Shown here piece after piece: positions 61,044-64,000 of a DNA stretch of 64,000 bases. The notes under the pieces are model-generated. The model was not told where the DNA came from. It saw nothing but the letters and a program-made list of their open reading frames with translations, and made no database searches. The DNA comes from Fibrobacterota bacterium (GTDB lineage: Bacteria; Fibrobacterota; Fibrobacteria; UBA11236). A program made the position numbers and the translations under genes. How positions within the stretch are numbered: position 1 is the first letter of the stretch; each line of letters starts with the position of its first letter. Location of the stretch: NCBI GenBank assembly GCA_028287465.1, contig JAQBPO010000031.1, forward strand, positions 124,001 to 188,000, written 5' to 3'.

Positions 61044-62761
61044 ACGACCTTATCCAGCGCGGCCGGGCGTCTTCCCGTATCCTCGCCCTCGGTGCCTGCC
61101 TCGGCATGGCCATGGCCCTCTCCTTCAACGGCTGCGAATCCGCCGGCGGTACGACCGGGGGTTCGGAAACCACCAATGGCCTGACCGGGATCATCCGGGA
61201 CCGCGACGGCAATCCGGTCGCGCGCACCCAAGTGGCGCTGGTGCCTTTCGATTACGTTCCCGTGCGGGGCCAGGATGCGCGCGCCCTGAAGCGCTCCGTG
61301 ACCGATGCGCAAGGCCGCTACCGTTTCGCCGGGGTCGCCTCCGGGGTCTACAACCTCGAGGCGAAGGATCCCCTCCGGCAGGTGCAGGCCCTGGTGCGGG
61401 GCATCCATATCGATTCCGGCAGCGCCTACGGGGAAGCGGACGGAACCCTCCGGGCCCCGGGCACCCTGGAAATCCCCTTCTCCGATCGGCACCTTCCGGA
61501 AAACGCCCAGGCGTATCTGGCGGGCACCACCTATTCGGCCTTCATCGCGTCCAAGGCGATGCATGGCACCGTGATCCTGGGGAACATCGCCGCCGGGGAA
61601 TACCCGGAACTGCTCGCGCTCTCGCCGGACTTGCCGGAAGGGGGCCCCGCCCAGGTAACCGGCGCGTTCCGTATCGGCGGCGATTCCGTGACGCGCCTGG
61701 GACCGTTGCAGTCCTGGCTCCACTCCGCCGCGCTCAAATGGGATCCCTCAGCCATCGACCTTGGCGGCGGCCAGGCCGGTTCCGGTTCCATTACGGACTA
61801 TCCCTTGCTGGTCCGGCTGTCGGCCTCCGATTTCGATTTCTCCCAAGCGCGGAGCGGAGGCGAGGATGTCCGGTTCACGCGCAAGGACGGTACCTTGCTG
61901 GCCCACCAGATCGAGCATTGGGACTCCGCCGCCGGAAGCGCCGCCGTATGGGTGCGCGTGGATTCCCTGCCCGCCATCGCTTCCGACTCCGCCCTTATCC
62001 TGCACTGGGGGCGGAACGATGCCGTCGACGCGTCCCACGGGGATCTCGTCTTCGGACCTCCGGGCGGATTCGCGTCCGTATGGCATCTGGGCGAGGCCGC
62101 CAATACGGCGACAGGGGGCTATCGCGATGCCTTGGGCGTTAACCATGCCACCGCGGCGGGCCCCAATGCGGATTCCCGCCTGGGCGCGGTCGCCGGTTCC
62201 GGCAAGCGCTTTTCCCCGACGGCGGGTCCCTTGGCCGCGGCCCTGCCCATGGGGCTGGGCGGGAACGGGAGCTTTTCCGTGACCTTCTGGATGCGCTTCG
62301 AGGCGGCTCCCGGACGGGCGGGGGTCCTGACCTTCGGCGAGCCGGTGACCGACCGGGGCATGCACTTCCTGATCCGGGCCGATTCCACGGCGCAGTTCGG
62401 ACCCTGGGGCGTATCCCCGGATTCCCTCGACTCGCCGTCCGCCCAGCAGAACCATTTCAGCCTGGCCCCTTACGCGGGGAAATGGGCCCATGTGGCCACG
62501 GTCTATGATGCCTCCAAGGGGAGGCTGGCCACCTATATCGATGGGACCCTGGCGGCGGCCAATGACCTGCCGGCCCTGGACATCAACGGCGCCTTCGGCC
62601 TGGATATCGGAAATCGAGTCAACATGATCACCCTTCCGCAAAGCGATTTCCGCGGGGACCTGGATGAAGTACGGATCTATGCACGGGCGCTTACCGAGCC
62701 CTGGATCAAGATGGAATATGCGACCCAGAAGGAGGGTTCCGCCGTCCTGACCAGGCCCTGA
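61040..62761 (+). CDS. Surface lipoprotein with carboxypeptidase-regulatory-like, DUF2341 and LamG domains
   Basis: A 573-residue protein starting with GTG at 61040, overlapping the TIGR02147 stop. The lipoprotein signal ends ALSFNGC|ESAGG. A carboxypeptidase-regulatory-like beta domain follows (LTGIIRDRDGNPVARTQVALV ... GRYRFAGVASGVYNLEA). A DUF2341 domain comes after (YPLLVRLSASDFDFSQA, EDVRFTRKDG, IEHWDSAAGSAAVWVRV). The C-terminal LamG/concanavalin-like domain ends WAHVATVYDASKGRLATYIDG, then FRGDLDEVRIYARALTEPWI. This order is common in Fibrobacter lipoproteins next to TIGR02147 genes. It probably binds carbohydrate at the cell surface. Confidence 0.9.
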   Translation: MNDLIQRGRASSRILALGACLGMAMALSFNGCESAGGTTGGSETTNGLTGIIRDRDGNPVARTQVALVPFDYVPVRGQDARALKRSVTDAQGRYRFAGVASGVYNLEAKDPLRQVQALVRGIHIDSGSAYGEADGTLRAPGTLEIPFSDRHLPENAQAYLAGTTYSAFIASKAMHGTVILGNIAAGEYPELLALSPDLPEGGPAQVTGAFRIGGDSVTRLGPLQSWLHSAALKWDPSAIDLGGGQAGSGSITDYPLLVRLSASDFDFSQARSGGEDVRFTRKDGTLLAHQIEHWDSAAGSAAVWVRVDSLPAIASDSALILHWGRNDAVDASHGDLVFGPPGGFASVWHLGEAANTATGGYRDALGVNHATAAGPNADSRLGAVAGSGKRFSPTAGPLAAALPMGLGGNGSFSVTFWMRFEAAPGRAGVLTFGEPVTDRGMHFLIRADSTAQFGPWGVSPDSLDSPSAQQNHFSLAPYAGKWAHVATVYDASKGRLATYIDGTLAAANDLPALDINGAFGLDIGNRVNMITLPQSDFRGDLDEVRIYARALTEPWIKMEYATQKEGSAVLTRP

Positions 62762-62838
62762 ACCTTTTCCGGATTCCCGGACCCTCATCATCAATCACTT
62801 GGGACCGTCCCTTTCCGGGCCGGCCATGGGAGGCTTTT

Positions 62839-64000
62839 TTGCCTAATCCGAAACGTTTCGAATCCATCGCATCCAACGGGCCGGGCTCCGGCCCATGCAC
62901 CGGGTCCCGGTCCCGGTCGGCCGCGCGCATGGGTCGGCTGGCCCTGAGCACTTCGCTTGGCGGCATCGCAATACTCGGAGCGCTCGCGGCTCTTCCATCC
63001 AAGGCGCATGCCGAGGTCTCCATGGCCTTCGACAAGGTGAAGCTCGACGACAACAGCAACGATGCCTGCACCTTCGGGGACTTCAACAAGGACGGCCGCA
63101 TGGACCTCGCTTGCGCCGACGCCTGGTACGAAGCTCCGGCCTGGGCCAAGCATGTCTTCCGCGCCAACCGCCAGGACGATATGCTGCTGGCCATGGACGT
63201 GGACGGGGACGGGTGGACCGATCTGATCGCGGGCGCGCATGGGGACGGAGTCTGGTACAGGAACAACGGCCTCGCGTCCGGCAATTGGGCCATGGCGGCC
63301 ACTGGCTGCCTGATGGGCCATAGCGGCGAGCTGTGGGACATCGACGGGGACGGCAAGCGGAGGGAGATCCTGTCCGACGTGGCCGATGAGCCCACGGTCT
63401 GGAGCGAGTACTCCGGGGGCGCCTGGGTCTGCCATACCATCTCCACCGCCAAGGACAATTGGGGCGCCGGGGTCGGGGACGTGAACGGGGACGGCCGGGC
63501 CGATATCATCCGCCCGAACGTATGGTACGAGGCGCCCGCGGACCGGCGCGCGGGCGGATGGATCCCGCATGCCATCGCCATCGGCGCCATCGAGGACCGC
63601 CCGGCCCTGCAGGTCCAGGAGCTCCCGTTCGTGGAACGCATCCACGAGATCCGCAACAGCGTGGGGCAGCACGGGCATACGGCCCAGATCTACGCCATGG
63701 ACGTGAACGGGGACGGGCTCAACGATCTCATCGCGGGTTCGGCCCATCGCATGGGGACCATGTGGTACGAACAGATCCGCAAGGGAACGGCCATAACCTT
63801 CAAGTCCCATGTCATCGACGGGGAGCTGAGCATCCTGCACTGCCTGCACCTGGCGGACATGGACCGGGACGGGGACATGGATCTGGTCACGGCCAAGCGC
63901 TGGCGCGGCCACGGGAAGGACGAGGACCCCTTCACCGAGACGCCCCTCTTCGTGGTCTGGTACGAATTCACCAAAGGCCGGGCGCCCTATTGGAAGCGCC
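62839..64000 (+). CDS. FG-GAP/VCBS repeat protein (3' end outside window)
   Basis: An open frame runs to the right edge. Calcium-binding FG-GAP/VCBS-type repeats recur: FGDFNKDGRMDLACAD, MDVDGDGWTDLIAGAHGDG, GDVNGDGRADIIRPN, MDVNGDGLNDLIAGSA and DMDRDGDMDLVTAKRW, the D-x-DGDG-x-x-D loops of an integrin-like propeller. A signal peptide is present (LGGIAILGALAALPSKAHA). TTG 62839 is chosen because GGGAGG lies at good spacing. ATG 62929 gives a more compact signal peptide but has no ribosome site. The protein should be exported; the repeats often bind carbohydrates or calcium in surface enzymes. A catalytic domain could lie beyond the edge. Confidence 0.8.
   Translation, partial: MPNPKRFESIASNGPGSGPCTGSRSRSAARMGRLALSTSLGGIAILGALAALPSKAHAEVSMAFDKVKLDDNSNDACTFGDFNKDGRMDLACADAWYEAPAWAKHVFRANRQDDMLLAMDVDGDGWTDLIAGAHGDGVWYRNNGLASGNWAMAATGCLMGHSGELWDIDGDGKRREILSDVADEPTVWSEYSGGAWVCHTISTAKDNWGAGVGDVNGDGRADIIRPNVWYEAPADRRAGGWIPHAIAIGAIEDRPALQVQELPFVERIHEIRNSVGQHGHTAQIYAMDVNGDGLNDLIAGSAHRMGTMWYEQIRKGTAITFKSHVIDGELSILHCLHLADMDRDGDMDLVTAKRWRGHGKDEDPFTETPLFVVWYEFTKGRAPYWKR

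Overview
The window looks like a chromosomal segment from a high-GC member of the Fibrobacterota (Fibrobacter relatives). The evidence is a TIGR02147 regulator overlapping the gene for a DUF2341/LamG lipoprotein at 60204-62761, a pairing expanded in Fibrobacter. Several secreted proteins also carry type IX secretion (T9SS)-like C-terminal domains, and there are PorZ-like and PorV/PorQ-like genes and an LpxK gene, so this is a Gram-negative cell. Most genes are tightly packed, with ATGA or GTGA overlaps. I see no tRNA, rRNA, CRISPR array, insertion sequence or prophage.

Layout. 1-4960: a siroheme nitrite/sulfite reductase (cut by the window edge) with operator-like TTTGACC repeats upstream, a small membrane protein, a secreted zinc protease, and a lower-GC secreted protein. 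4968-17552: a surface-glycan block read mostly leftward, with a polysaccharide-deacetylase-like protein, flippase, polytopic membrane protein, FemAB-like transferase, three methyltransferases, an SGNH lipoprotein and a T9SS-type surface protein, plus a family-4-like glycosyltransferase on the other strand. 17555-24797: DegT aminotransferase, hexapeptide N-acetyltransferase, GT2 glycosyltransferase, PorZ-like propeller, Gfo/Idh/MocA dehydrogenase and LpxK. The three sugar enzymes match the WbpE/WbpD/WbpB steps for a 2,3-diacetamido glucuronic-acid sugar. In Porphyromonas, that pathway supplies the linking sugar for T9SS cargo, and PorZ delivers anionic LPS to the sortase. Their clustering here is the most interesting biological signal in the window.

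24914-33601: a DUF2225 protein, a 988-residue PorV-like barrel fused to a degenerate 5'-nucleotidase-like domain and a propeller, a secreted protein with two CBM21-like modules, a 58-bp tandem repeat, lipoproteins, a PilZ protein and an SRPBCC protein. 33751-46685: mostly housekeeping genes (DksA-type zinc finger, type-2-like IleRS, purine nucleoside phosphorylase, a J-domain-like protein, a metallopeptidase, DUF2721, VOC, DUF1569, EttA). 46931-50718: three tandem secreted paralogues built from a Cys-rich repeat I do not recognise, followed by a DUF6174 lipoprotein. 50784-57494: a four-gene phosphorelay with no visible output domain. 57722-64000: PdxA, an outer-membrane barrel protein, the TIGR02147/lipoprotein pair, and an FG-GAP/VCBS repeat protein cut by the right edge.

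Taken together, much of the accessory content concerns the cell surface: making a glycan, exporting T9SS cargo, and sensing or decorating the envelope. Functional links between blocks are inferred from gene order and family knowledge only.
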